NCBI RefSeq assembly: GCF_009696275.1
Contig: NZ_VUMI01000009.1
Coordinates: 1 to 64,000 of the forward strand
From: Eisenbergiella porci
Lineage (GTDB): Bacteria; Bacillota; Clostridia; Lachnospirales; Lachnospiraceae
Direction: 5' to 3'
Length of the DNA stretch: 64,000 nt
The position numbers were made by a program, and so were the translations under genes. The notes under the pieces are model-generated. The model was not told the origin of the DNA. It made no database searches and worked only from the letters and a program-made list of their open reading frames with translations. Shown here piece after piece: positions 35,212 through 44,471 of this stretch; position 1 is the first letter of the stretch, and every line of letters begins with the position of its first letter.

Positions 35212-37206
35212 ATGGAGAGAATGTTTCAGGAGGCAAACAGGCTGGTTTGCCGTTGGGATGGAGAGACGCTGATTGTGGAGCCGTGGGGAGAAAACGGACT
35301 GCGGGTGAGAAGCGCCATGCTGCGGGAGCCGGAGGATACGGATTATGCACTTTTGCCGCAGGAGAGGGCGGAGGCTGTAATCACGGTTGGGGAAGAGAGA
35401 AGTGAAATCAGGAATGGGAAAATTATTGGGGTGATGGAAAAGGGGAAAAATTCCGGCGCTGTGCTTTCTTTTTACAACAGTGAGGGGAAATTGCTTTTGG
35501 CAGAGGCGGGAGAGGGCGGCGCGCTCAACCGGAGGAGCCGTTTTTTCAAGCCGGTCATCGGCGGGGATTACCAGCTGGCTGTGACTTTCGCATCCGATCC
35601 GGAGGAAAAGCTGTATGGGATGGGGCAGTATCAGCAGGATTTTCTGAATATCAAGTATTGCAACCTGGAGCTGGCGCAGAGAAATTCCCAGGCAAGCGTG
35701 CCTTTTCTGCTTTCCAGCCTGGGGTATGGTTTTCTGTGGCATAATCCGGCTGTGGGGCGTGTGAGCTTCGGGGCCAATACTACGGAGTGGTTTGCCCAGA
35801 GCACGAAGCAGCTGGACTATTGGATTACGGCAGGAGATACGCCGGATGAAATTGAGTGCGCTTATTCAGCGGTCACGGGCAGGGTGCCCATGATGCCGGA
35901 ATATGGGCTGGGCTTCTGGCAGTGCAAGCTGCGTTATTGGAACCAGGAACAGATTCTTTCGGTGGCCGAAACCTATCATCAAAAGGGGATTAAGCTGGAT
36001 GTGATTGTATGTGACTTTTTCCATTGGCCAAGAATGGGAGATTTCCGGTTTGATGAGGAATTTTTCCCGGATCCGGAAGGAATGGTGAAAAGGCTGGAGG
36101 AGCTTGGCGTGCAGCTGATGGTTTCCGTATGGCCGGAGGTGGCCTGGACCAGTGAAAACTATGAGGAAATGAAGCAGAAGGGGCTGTTGGTTAAGGCGGA
36201 GAAGGGGATTGATCTGGCAAAGCTTTTTAATGAAAACAGTACCTTTACCGATGTGACGAATCCGCAGGCGCGCGATTATCTCTGGGAAAAATGCAGGAAA
36301 AATTATCTGGAAAAAGGGATCAGGCTTTTCTGGCTGGATGAGGCGGAGCCGGGCTTTACCACCTATGATTATGACAATTACCGCTGCAGGATGGGAACGC
36401 AGGCGCAGGTGGGGAATCTGTATCCCCAGCTGTTTACGCGGACCTTTTATGAGGGGCTGCGCAGGCAAGGGGTGGAGACGCCGGTGAACCTGGTGCGCTG
36501 TGCCTGGGTCGGGAGCCAGAGGTACGGGGCGCTTGTCTGGTCCGGGGATATCCACTCCGACTGGAAAACTTTCCGCAGGCAGGTATGCGCGGGGCTGAAT
36601 ATGGGGATTGCGGGAATTCCCTGGTGGACAACGGATATCGGCGGTTTTACGGGAGGGGATCCGGAGGATGCGGCCTTTCGTCAGCTGTTGGTCCGCTGGT
36701 TTGAGTGGGGAACCTTCTGTCCGGTGATGCGCCTTCACGGCGACCGGCTTCCTGCAGAAAGAGTGACGGGAAAGGACGGCAGACAGCATCAGCATACGGG
36801 CGGGCCCAATGAGGTATGGAGCTTTGGGGAAGAAAATGAAAAGATATTGGCAGCTTATATCCGGCTGCGCGATGCCATGAGGCCTTATACCAGGCGGCTG
36901 ATGGAAGAAGCGCATCGGTACGGCAGGCCGGTGATGCGTCCCATGTTTTATGAATTTCCCGGACAGGAGTGCTGCTGGGAAATGAAAGAACAGTATATGT
37001 TCGGAAGCGATATGCTGGTAGCCCCGGTTTTGTACGAGGATGCGACGGAAAGAGAGGTTTACCTCCCGGAAGGCCATACCTGGACGCTGCTTCATGACGG
37101 TACGGCCTATGAGGGAGGACAGACGGTTTCCGTAAAGGCGCCGCTTTCCGTGATACCCGTATTTTTGCGGGATAGCAGCTGCCGGGAGCTGATCGGCCGG
37201 ATATAA
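35212..37206 (+). CDS. Glycoside hydrolase family 31 (alpha-xylosidase/alpha-glucosidase)
   Basis: A 664-residue retaining alpha-glycosidase, cytoplasmic. The beta-sandwich N-domain (residues 1-215) leads into the barrel at GLGFWQCKLRYWNQEQIL. The nucleophile is D376 in LFWLDEAEPG and the acid/base is D446 in VWSGDIHSDW. FCPVMRLHGDR and the C-terminal beta domains follow. YGLGFWQCKLRYWNQ and the WLDEAEP form resemble the YicI-type alpha-xylosidases. It follows the ParB-like gene by 31 nt and lies head to tail with a dead GH127 on the other strand. It probably removes alpha-linked xylose or glucose from xyloglucan-type oligosaccharides. Confidence 0.9.
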   Translation: MERMFQEANRLVCRWDGETLIVEPWGENGLRVRSAMLREPEDTDYALLPQERAEAVITVGEERSEIRNGKIIGVMEKGKNSGAVLSFYNSEGKLLLAEAGEGGALNRRSRFFKPVIGGDYQLAVTFASDPEEKLYGMGQYQQDFLNIKYCNLELAQRNSQASVPFLLSSLGYGFLWHNPAVGRVSFGANTTEWFAQSTKQLDYWITAGDTPDEIECAYSAVTGRVPMMPEYGLGFWQCKLRYWNQEQILSVAETYHQKGIKLDVIVCDFFHWPRMGDFRFDEEFFPDPEGMVKRLEELGVQLMVSVWPEVAWTSENYEEMKQKGLLVKAEKGIDLAKLFNENSTFTDVTNPQARDYLWEKCRKNYLEKGIRLFWLDEAEPGFTTYDYDNYRCRMGTQAQVGNLYPQLFTRTFYEGLRRQGVETPVNLVRCAWVGSQRYGALVWSGDIHSDWKTFRRQVCAGLNMGIAGIPWWTTDIGGFTGGDPEDAAFRQLLVRWFEWGTFCPVMRLHGDRLPAERVTGKDGRQHQHTGGPNEVWSFGEENEKILAAYIRLRDAMRPYTRRLMEEAHRYGRPVMRPMFYEFPGQECCWEMKEQYMFGSDMLVAPVLYEDATEREVYLPEGHTWTLLHDGTAYEGGQTVSVKAPLSVIPVFLRDSSCRELIGRI

Positions 37207-37207
37207 C

Positions 37208-37312
37208 CGGCTGCATGCAGCCGGAAGCCATGATTTTTACCTGTCAGGCATGCGCCCGGAAACTGTGTTTTTACCTGGCTGACATGCGGCCGAAGGCTAT
37301 ATTTTTTACCTG
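37208..37312. repeat. Perfect palindrome and 34-35-bp tandem repeats after GH31
   Basis: CCGGCTGCATGCAGCCGG at 37208-37225 is a perfect 18-bp palindrome right after the GH31 stop. Then TTTTTACCTG recurs at 37234, 37268 and 37303 (periods 34 and 35), each followed by partly similar sequence (C-x-x-GGCATGCG / GACATGCG). The third copy overlaps the end of the GH127 pseudogene. It may be the terminator region duplicated by replication slippage. Confidence 0.55.
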
Positions 37313-38815
37313 TCTGATTTTACAGGGAAATAAATGCTGTATGGCTCATAGCCCACATCATGCAGCGGGATAAAACGGATGCCCCGTTCCTGGCCGGTGG
37401 TGCGGAAGGTGAATTTCCAGCTTCCCCATTCCCGTTCGTTATCGTGGACAAGGATTTGTTCAGGACGGGAGAGGTCGGGAACGTGCAGTGTGCGCTCCTC
37501 TTCGGTAAGATTTCTTCGCCGTTTACCAGAATCTGTGCTTCGCCTGCAATCCACCAGGGGATGCGGATCTGGAGGGTCATTTCCACCGCCTTTGCCGTTT
37601 CAATTTTCAGACAGGGAACCAGACAGTCCGGCTGGGAAGGATACTTGCGGGTGTCCTCCAGTACGGACTGTTTTTCCGAGGAGGTGCTTGCAAGGTGGGA
37701 ACTGCCTGTGAGCGGATCCTGTTTCTGCAGCAGGGTGACAGGAATATCCTTTATGTTAAAGGTAACCTGGCTGTCACGGTACTGGCAGACGTAGAGCGTA
37801 TCCTCCGACTGGTAGTAGAGTCCTCTGTTGAAAGCGGCGTTGGCCTGCACCAGCGTGCCGTGACAGCAGAAGAAATCGCTTTTCTGGCTTGACCAGCCTT
37901 TGCGGCTGCCCGCCTGCATGGGAAGAGAATAGGTAAGAAGCCCATGGGAAGGGTAAGGGCTGGTAAAGCCGTGGCGTACATCCCCCGGTCCGTTACAGCA
38001 AGCTTCCAGTAATTCTCCGCTATGGTACGCCATTTTTCATCCCCTGTCACATCATAAGCGCGGGCGCAGCCGATGACTTCGGGGATGGTGGTGTTGGCAT
38101 GCATGTTTGTCAGCACATCTTCTCCGCGAAGGAGCGGATCGAACAGACGCTCCCTGTAATAACGCTCCATCAGCGTCTTATATTTTTCTTTTCCGGTAAC
38201 GGCAAAAAGCTCCACCCAGATTTCCAGCATGCCGCCGGTCTCAAAATCCAGGATATCATTCATTTCTTCCCGGCTGAAACGTCCGGTCCAGTCGTAAAAC
38301 CAGTCCGCAAAATTTTCAGCAATTTCCAGCGCAGTTTCATTTCCCGCGTATTCATACATGTCCAGCAGGCCCATAAATACCTTGTGGATTGTATAATGGG
38401 GCGCCCATACCTGCTTCCCTTGGGCGATCCGGTACAGGTATTTTTCCGGAATCGGTCCGGCCCATTGTCCGCCGTTTGCCTTCTGGCATTCCGCCAGCTC
38501 GTCCACAATCGCATCGGCTTTGGCCTTGATTTCCTTGTCCCCCACAGCATGATATCGCATGGCGGCAGCGGACAGCCAGTGCCCCAGAAAGTGTCCCCGC
38601 AGCTGGCAGGTGGGAAATTCCCAGCCGCCGTGCATTCCTTCTATGACGTTGTCGGAAGTATCTCTTCCAGCCTCCAGATTGAAATTAAGCAGAAGAAAGC
38701 GGTTTTCCAGATGCATCATATAGCTTCTGTTTTCTTCTTCACGGCGCTTCAGCTCCGAATCATATAATCTGGTGCGAAGGCCGTCCAGTTCTTTTAAATG
38801 TTTGTTTGGTTTCAT
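37306..38815 (-). pseudogene. GH127 (DUF1680) beta-L-arabinofuranosidase, multiply disrupted
   Basis: The N-terminal 60% is intact from ATG 38815 (GGAGGGG upstream): GWEFPTCQLRGHFLGHWLSA, AGPIPEKYLYRIAQGKQVW, YTIHKVFMGLLDMYEYAG. After AVTDRGMYAT (about 37985) the sequence jumps frame to SHGLLTYSLPMQAGSRK and KSDFFCCHGTLVQANAAFN. About 45-60 residues that should hold the Glu-x-Cys zinc ligands are missing. A second frame change near 37500 leads to FIPLHDVGYEPYSIYFP at the C-terminus, with more lost. In HypBA1 the zinc is held by Glu338, Cys340, Cys417 and Cys418 (Cys417 nucleophile); only the Cys-Cys pair survives here. The ancestral enzyme released L-arabinofuranose. Confidence 0.8.
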
Positions 38816-39009
38816 GGTCCCCTCCTGTGTATCTTCTTAAATGAAATCAACCGGACTCCGCCTGCCGTTCCTTTGAAACGCGCCAGTTTTTAAGTGCGGA
38901 AAAAAGCAGCAGCGCGGCGGATGTGCCAATATATTCATTATATAAAGGAAACTGGGAAGACGGAATGGACAGAGTGGCAGAAAGCATGAACAAAATGGAA
39001 AAGATACGA

Positions 39010-39205
39010 CAGTTTAATTTATTTCTGGTCAGACGGGAAATCAAAAGGCAGGGTACTTATGCATTGTATGATAACTTATATCCGTCCCGAATAATTACAG
39101 GAGTCCCGGAGGAAGATGAGGAGATAAACAGGAAAGCCGGCCTGTATGTGAATTTGGTTCAGGAAGGGGCTGTCAAAAAAGATATACCGACATTTTATCA
39201 GCCCG
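39010..39205 (+). pseudogene. ugd: UDP-glucose 6-dehydrogenase fragment
   Basis: A short stretch reads RQGTYALYDNLYPSRIITGV and GLYVNLVQEGAVKKDIPTFY. This matches the block in UDP-glucose/GDP-mannose dehydrogenases just after the LREG motif (REGRALYDNLYPSRIV and LLREGAIKKDIDTLFM). It covers about 65 residues of a protein of about 400. Sequence before about 39000 and after 39215 is unrelated. It is a relic, not a gene. The ancestor would have made UDP-glucuronate for surface polysaccharides. Confidence 0.6.
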
Positions 39206-39249
39206 ACGGAAGCAGAAGCAGTAACTCTACCATCGCGATTGACGGTTAT

Positions 39250-39263
39250 CCCCCCCCCCCCCC
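39250..39263. repeat. Run of 14 C residues
   Basis: An uninterrupted C14 tract, about 190 nt upstream of the dehydrogenase start and downstream of the ugd relic. Such tracts are length-unstable, and this one may also be an assembly weak point. Confidence 0.85.
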
Positions 39264-39451
39264 GGTTTGTGGCGCCGCCATTATTGCCGCCCAAAGTTTT
39301 TCAGCAGCCGTTGTACCGGACGGTTTTGCACATTTTTGACAAATAAATCCCCATATTTGACTGGCGTCTTTTCTGAAACCCGGCTATGATATAATTGTAG
39401 TAAAATTGGAGGATTTTCTCCTCCAAATGGTTGCATACAGGAGGGTTAGCA

Positions 39452-40498
39452 ATGGAAGGAACTATGAAAACGGCGGTTATGACAGGGATTTCCCAGGTAG
39501 AGATTCAGGAACGTCCCATTCCCGTGCCGGCGGATAATGAGGTGCTGGTAAAAGTGGAGTACGTGGGTATTTGCGGCTCTGATCTGCATTATTATGAATC
39601 AGGAAGGATCGGGGATTTTGTCGTGGAACCGCCTTTTGTACTGGGGCATGAAGCGGGCGGCACCGTGGTGGAGACAGGCGCGGGCGTCACGGACTTAAAG
39701 GTGGGCGACAGGGTGGCTCTGGAGCCGGGAAAGACCTGCGGTCATTGTGAGCATTGTAAGGAAGGAAAATATAATCTGTGCGAGGATGTGATTTTCTTTG
39801 CCACACCGCCTGTGGACGGTGTATTTCAGGAATATGTGGCGCATGAAGCAAGGCTTTGCTTTAAGCTGCCGGAGAATGTGAGCACCATGGAGGGCGCTTT
39901 GATTGAGCCTCTTGCAGTAGGCATGCATGCGGCGAACCAGGGAGGCGCACATCTGGGCCAGACTGCGGTTGTGACCGGAGCGGGCTGTATTGGTCTGTGT
40001 ACGCTGCTTTCCCTGCGCGCTATGGGCGTTTCCAAAATCATCGTGGTGGATGTGATGCAGAAGCGTCTGGATAAGGCGCTGGAGCTGGGCGCGGACTATG
40101 TGATTAACGGAAAAGAAGAGGATGCGGTGGAACGGATCAGGGAACTGACCGGAGGAAAAGGCGCAGACCTGGGAATTGAGACGGCGGGCAGCCAGATTAC
40201 CGCGTCCCAGCTGATCCGTGCGTCTAAAAAAGGCGCTGTTATCGTATTTGTTGGCTACAGCGCTACAGGTGAGATGACCTTGCCCATCGGCATGTCGCTG
40301 GATAAGGAACTGACCTTTAAGACCGTATTCCGTTACCGGAATATTTACCCTATGGCCATTGAGGCTGTGGCAGGAGGAAAAATCCGTATCAAGGACATCG
40401 TTACCGATTACTTTGAGCTGGATGACATAAAAAATGCACTGGATTCCTGTGTACATAACAAAGCGGATATTGTAAAGGGCGTTATTAAGGTCTGCTGA
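39452..40498 (+). CDS. Zinc-dependent polyol dehydrogenase (sorbitol/xylitol dehydrogenase-like, MDR)
   Basis: A 348-residue medium-chain dehydrogenase. The catalytic zinc Cys and His are in VGICGSDLHYY and VLGHEAGG. The structural zinc cysteines lie in CGHCEHCKEGKYNLC. The Rossmann nucleotide site is VVTGAGCIGLCTLLSLRAMG; the acidic residue after it (VVDVMQ) favours NAD over NADP. It oxidises polyols such as sorbitol or xylitol to ketoses. ATG 39452 has AGGAGGG upstream; ATG 39464 is a weaker option. It stands alone with a terminator downstream. It could recycle pentitols arising from pentose-containing glycans imported nearby. Confidence 0.88.
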   Translation: MEGTMKTAVMTGISQVEIQERPIPVPADNEVLVKVEYVGICGSDLHYYESGRIGDFVVEPPFVLGHEAGGTVVETGAGVTDLKVGDRVALEPGKTCGHCEHCKEGKYNLCEDVIFFATPPVDGVFQEYVAHEARLCFKLPENVSTMEGALIEPLAVGMHAANQGGAHLGQTAVVTGAGCIGLCTLLSLRAMGVSKIIVVDVMQKRLDKALELGADYVINGKEEDAVERIRELTGGKGADLGIETAGSQITASQLIRASKKGAVIVFVGYSATGEMTLPIGMSLDKELTFKTVFRYRNIYPMAIEAVAGGKIRIKDIVTDYFELDDIKNALDSCVHNKADIVKGVIKVC

Positions 40499-40520
40499 TA
40501 TTTGCCGCAAATATAAAATG

Positions 40521-40559
40521 AACAGGGCGATGTTCCTCAAAAGGGAGCATCGCCCTGTT
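40521..40559 (+). terminator. Terminator of the dehydrogenase gene
   Basis: AACAGGGCGATGTTCC (40521-40536) pairs with GGAGCATCGCCCTGTT (40544-40559), with one wobble. Only a short T-rich tail follows. Confidence 0.75.
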
Positions 40560-40598
40560 ATCGTTTCATATTTTCGTTTCATATTATCGCTTCATATT
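40560..40598. repeat. 13-bp tandem repeat, three copies
   Basis: ATCGTTTCATATT, TTCGTTTCATATT and ATCGCTTCATATT follow one another at 40560-40572, 40573-40585 and 40586-40598. They sit between two convergent transcripts and overlap the stop of the EAL pseudogene. Confidence 0.75.
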
Positions 40599-41408
40599 AT
40601 GATTCGTCAAAGCTTACCTTTTCTCCATTCACCAGGAATCTCTCTTCAAATTCCTCAGCAAGCATGGGCTTATAGTATACATAGCCCTGCACATAATCGC
40701 AGCCCAGTTCCCTGAGAAAGTCTACATATCCCCTGGTCTCCACGCCTTCGGCGACGGATTTCATATTCAGGGATCGATCCAGCGTACAAGCGCCTCGGCG
40801 CGGGTAATCTCCCCGGTCCTTAAATCCACCTTTGGCTGCAGGTAAAGCTTTATATGCCCGGCCTCAATGGCAGGCAGGAGGTTCTGCGCCAAATCAAAGG
40901 CGAGCAGGTTGTTGTCCCGATAGGTCACGCCGTATACTTCAAAGTGGGAATTGCGGTAAGGGCTTTGCGGACATTCGTTCCGGCAGATATCCGCATTGTA
41001 CTGTGCGGTATAGAAATCCACGGGTTCCTCAGGAAGCGGGAAAATTCCCAGCCCGGAAAAAATTTTACCCTGGAAGGGTTCGTAGGGCATGTCCCTGACA
41101 ATCCGGTTCATTTCTATCACCCGGGCGAAAAGGGCATCGTAATCGTCGGGAAAACGCATGAGGATATTGTAATAGTCCAGGTAGATCCGGGCAATGTATT
41201 CGCCGTCCTCCAGCCAGTCCTCTAAAACCTCATATACTTTTTCAATCAGAAGGTCTCCTGTTTCGCGGTCATAGAGACGGTTAAAAATACGGAAGCGTTT
41301 ATTCTTCAGGCTGACCAGTGCGTAACCGGGGATGCGGGATTGGCATACTTGATTATATTTATCCATGAGCCAGGGCTCGTTTTTCATATCCTTCATTGTT
41401 TTTTCCAA
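40597..41408 (-). pseudogene. GGDEF-EAL type protein with most of the EAL domain deleted
   Basis: From ATG 41408 (weak ribosome site) a degenerate GGDEF-like domain runs to about residue 185. The EAL domain then begins properly (HIKLYLQPKVDLRTGEITRA, EALVRWIDP), but the frame ends at 40767. In another frame, sequence resumes at the very end of an EAL domain: LNMKSVAEGVETRGYVDFLR, ELGCDYVQGYVYYKPM. About 130-150 residues, including the catalytic EAL-partner acidic residues, are gone between the two. The ancestor would have hydrolysed cyclic-di-GMP. The deletion removed all but both ends of the catalytic domain. Confidence 0.8.
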
Positions 41409-41545
41409 TTCTGAAATAAGGGGGCGGTGTCATGGCCCATTTTTATTTCTATAACAAGTATTCTAGCATATTCCGTATCGGAATTATAGTGATAATTCTG
41501 CGAATTTTTATCTTAATCTGCCTTAGCGAAATTCTGCCGGAATCC

Positions 41546-41574
41546 TTGACTCTTTCCTGCAAAAAGGCTATGAT
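41546..41574 (+). promoter_or_regulatory. Sigma-A promoter for the 41599 gene
   Basis: TTGACT (41546-41551), a 17-nt spacer and TATGAT (41569-41574): close to consensus, 25 nt upstream of the start codon at 41599. With a transcription start near 41581, the leader would be about 18 nt. Confidence 0.7.
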
Positions 41575-41598
41575 TAGTATATAGACATAAGGAAAAAC

Positions 41599-41982
41599 AT
41601 GGTTCCCGTAAACAGCGTTTCAATGATGGAAAAGAGGTTGAGGATTATGATGGGAACAATTTTTGTTTTATTGGATGGCGTTTTTCTTTTGTTGCTTTTT
41701 GCCTGGCTGGTAAGGGAGACGGAGGCGGGAAAAGGCTTTTGGAGTAAGGCATATCACATGCTGTTGCTTTCTCTGATGAAGGTGGATATTGCCATGGCTC
41801 AGGGAATGGAGTATGTCCGCATCAGCCTTTCACATATATTCAAAAGCTACCGGTACAATACCATCGGCGCACAGCGTATCCTTCAGAAGGAGCAGCGGCT
41901 CAGGGAGTTTAAGCAGGAGCTGCATGGCGGCCAGGAGGTTTATAAGAAGAAAGAAAAGTATAACAGAAAGATTCTGGAATAG
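41599..41982 (+). CDS. Small single-pass membrane protein of unknown function
   Basis: A protein of about 127 residues. A hydrophobic segment lies at residues about 18-38 (MGTIFVLLDGVFLLLLFAWL). The rest is amphipathic and strongly basic, with a Lys/Gln-rich coiled-coil-like C-terminus (QRILQKEQRLREFKQEL). ATG 41599 is preceded by AAGGAAAA; ATG 41623 and 41647 are possible, and the third would begin right before the membrane segment. A near-consensus promoter lies immediately upstream and a terminator follows, so it is a clean one-gene unit that is likely expressed. I do not recognise it. Confidence 0.6.
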   Translation: MVPVNSVSMMEKRLRIMMGTIFVLLDGVFLLLLFAWLVRETEAGKGFWSKAYHMLLLSLMKVDIAMAQGMEYVRISLSHIFKSYRYNTIGAQRILQKEQRLREFKQELHGGQEVYKKKEKYNRKILE

Positions 41983-42029
41983 ATATAATCAGGTTGCGGC
42001 GTATCGCCGCAGAAAAGAAAGTTATGGCA

Positions 42030-42058
42030 GGCCGCGGATGGATTCCGCGGCCTTTCTT
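42030..42058 (+). terminator. Terminator of the 41599 gene
   Basis: GGCCGCGG (42030-42037) pairs with CCGCGGCC (42045-42052), followed by TTTCTT. Confidence 0.8.
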
Positions 42059-42212
42059 CGTGTCTGAAAATGGCGGGATGTACAGGGATGCAGCCGATTT
42101 TTTTCCTGCAGAGTTATTTTATATTATTATCAGAAGGGATAATAGTTTATGATTTATGTCAGTACATGATTTCGGAAAGACGGCGCATACTAATTTTGTT
42201 AAAATGAAGCGG

Positions 42213-42245
42213 CTGCCCGGCAGAAACTGTTAAAGCGCCGGGCAG
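42213..42245. other. Inverted repeat upstream of the spore photoproduct lyase relic
   Basis: CTGCCCGG (42213-42220) and CCGGGCAG (42238-42245), a perfect 8-bp stem with a 17-nt loop that itself contains AACTGTTAA. There is no T-run. Confidence 0.4.
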
Positions 42246-42265
42246 TTACAGAATCAGTATGCCGG

Positions 42266-42736
42266 ATGCAATGTGGCATAAGTGTCCGGGGGAAGCAGGG
42301 GAAAGTGAAAGAGATATCATTTGATGCCGTTTATTATGAACCTGAGAGTCTGAATTATGAGCTGGGGAGGCAGTTGGAGGAGAAATTTGCGGGGGTGCTC
42401 TGGATACCGATTGAGAGCCATAATTCTATAAAGGAGATGCAGGAGAAGCCGAATTCGGAATTTGGGCGTATGAAAAGAAATCTGATCGTGGGAATCAGAA
42501 AGACACATAAATATACGGAAAATCATAAGGTTTCGGATTATCTGGTCTATGTGCATCGGGCAATTAATGGGGATGCTTTTCCCAAGGCGCCGGATTTGTA
42601 TCAGCAGGAGCTGATGATTGGTCGGGGCAGGGGGAGGTATTGTTACCGTCCTGAGGCCAGGGCTGAGGCGGAAGAGTTTCTCCGGAGGGAAATCAGAAGG
42701 GTTCTGGGGGATACGCCGATTCTTTATATCAGCTGA
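42266..42736 (+). pseudogene. splB: Spore photoproduct lyase family relic with the radical SAM core deleted in frame
   Basis: The open frame joins two ends of one protein. The first half is the N-terminus of a clostridial spore photoproduct lyase-like protein: VYYEPESLNYELGRQLEEKF, SEFGRMKRNLIVGIRKTHKY and ENHKVSDYL. The second half is its C-terminus: RYCYRPEARAEAEEFLRREI and RVLGDTPILYIS. The middle of about 230 residues, with the CxxxCxxC iron-sulfur site, is missing, but the frame is preserved at the junction (about 42545). The likely start is GTG 42305 with CAGGGG upstream; the frame is also open from ATG 42266. The ancestor repaired spore UV damage, which suggests a spore-forming ancestry. 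Confidence 0.65.
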
Positions 42737-42919
42737 ATCGGGGCAGCTTAAGCCTGTGAATTGCCATAGCTATCAGGAAAGATTTATCATTTATGGTGCG
42801 CAGGGGCTGTTGCGTTATAACGGAAAGAGGAATATAATAGGATTAGATAAATCATACTGAAAAGGTAGGGATTATCTGATCCTATCCTTTTGCAGTCCTG
42901 TATGGTGGTGAATGACAAA

Positions 42920-43001
42920 AAGATTGTGAAATTCTAGGTAATTGCGAAACGAGTTCACAATCTTGATTCCGATAAGGATAAAACCCGGCAAGGCCGGGTT
43001 T
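42920..43001. other. Structured intergenic element with two perfect stems
   Basis: AAGATTGTGAA (42920-42930) pairs with TTCACAATCTT (42954-42964), 11 bp, around a 23-nt loop. AAACCCGGC (42981-42989) pairs with GCCGGGTTT (42993-43001), 9 bp, around AAG. It may be a remnant of a mobile element end or a small structured RNA. No T-run follows the second stem. Confidence 0.45.
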
Positions 43002-43142
43002 GTGGGAGGCTGATGCAGAGAACAGGTTTTTATGGCAACAGAATAAGGCAGCTGTACCGAAATGAAGGAATAGAATAGCTGCCATTAAGCAATCAGAGGT
43101 TTCAAACTTCGGATGTATTGATGGTTATGGGAGTCCAGGCAG

Positions 43143-44471
43143 TGCTATCATACCAAGCTCAGGGCATTCCGTTATATTTTCGTACCGGTGGGGGAAAACG
43201 TTTCGCTGGTTACGGTGGAAGCGCTGTATAAATATGTAGACTTTCCGAAAAGAAGCAGCTTTTCCTGCAGTGACGGACTGGTGAACAGGATTTGGGAGGT
43301 GTCGGATACCACGTTCCGGCTGGCCAGCGGCATTTTTTTCCTTGACGGGGTGAAAAGGGAACGCTGGATCTGGTCGGGAGATGCGTATCAGAGCTATTTT
43401 ATTAACCAGTATCTGTTTTTTTGACAAGGATATCTGCAAACGGATGATTCTGGCGCTGCGGGGAAATGATCCGGTGACGGAGCATATCAATACGATTGTG
43501 GATTATTCCATGTACTGGATTATCAGCCTGGAAAATTATTATAATATGTCGGGGGATCTGGATTTTATCCGCATGGTATATCCCAAGATGGAATCCCTTC
43601 TGCGTTACTGTATGGAGCAGACGGATGAGCAGGGCTTTATATATGGAAGGGAGGGCGACTGGATCTATATTGACTGGGCGGAGCTGGACAAGGAAGGGAC
43701 CCTTTGTGCGGAGCAGCTGCTGCTGGCCAGAAGTTATGAGGCTGTGGCTTCCGTGCGCAGGCTGCTGGGGTTGGATGCGGAGGAGTTCATCGGCCGGAAG
43801 GAGGCTCTTCTTAATAATATCAGACAGTTTTTCTGGGATAAGGAAAAGGGCGTATTTATTGACAGCTATCAGTCAGGGCGCAGGAATGTAACGCGTCATG
43901 CCAATATTTTTGCCGTGCTGTTCGGCTATGCGGATGAGACGGAAACGGAAAGCATTCTTCACAGGTTCTTCTGAATGAGGAGGTTGCTGCGATCACTACG
44001 CCGTATTTCAAGTTCTACGAGCTGGAGGCGCTGGCAAAGCTGGGACGCTTTGACGTGGTGATGGATACGCTAAAAAGCTATTTGGGAGGGATGCTGGAGC
44101 GGGGCGCGGATACCTTCTGGGAGGAATACAAGCCGGAACGCCGGAGGAAGAGCAGTACGGCATGTACGGGGATAAATACGGCAAGAGCCTGTGCCATGCC
44201 TGGGGGGACGAGCCCCATCTATCTGCTGGGCAGGTACTGCATGGGCGTCAGGCCCACAGGGACGGCCTATGAAACCTTTGCGGTGGAACCGCAGCTGGGG
44301 CTGTTTGACAGTTTTTCCTGCAGCTTCCCTGTGAATGAAGGGACGGTGTGGATGGACTGGAAGGACGGCGTGCTGGATGTGTATACGGATAAGGACGGCG
44401 GCGTGCTGAAGGCGGCCGGGAAGGAGTATACGCTGGAACGGGGAAAGCATGTTGTGGTGAAAGGGCGGTAG
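43143..44471 (+). pseudogene. GH78 alpha-L-rhamnosidase, N-truncated and frameshifted
   Basis: The family core is readable across frames. KLRAFRYIFVPVGENVSLV leads to CSDGLVNRIWEVSDTTFRLA and LDGVKRERWIWSGDAYQSY, which carries the conserved acidic residues of the GH78 (alpha/alpha)6 barrel. A T-run insertion near 43424 shifts to DKDICKRMILALRGNDP, YGREGDWIYIDWAELDKEG and CAEQLLLARSYEAV. A base lost near 43965 shifts to NEEVAAITTPYFKFYELEAL. Two more shifts near 44130-44210 precede PIYLLGRYCMGVRPTGTAY at the C-terminus. The N-terminal several hundred residues (carbohydrate-binding domains) are missing. The ancestor released L-rhamnose from pectin or mucin-like glycans. Confidence 0.75.

Noticed and set aside
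38847-39044. A 65-residue hydrophobic minus-strand frame
   Set aside because: It resembles a membrane segment, but it has no ribosome site, no family match and lies amid relic sequence; I could not support it.
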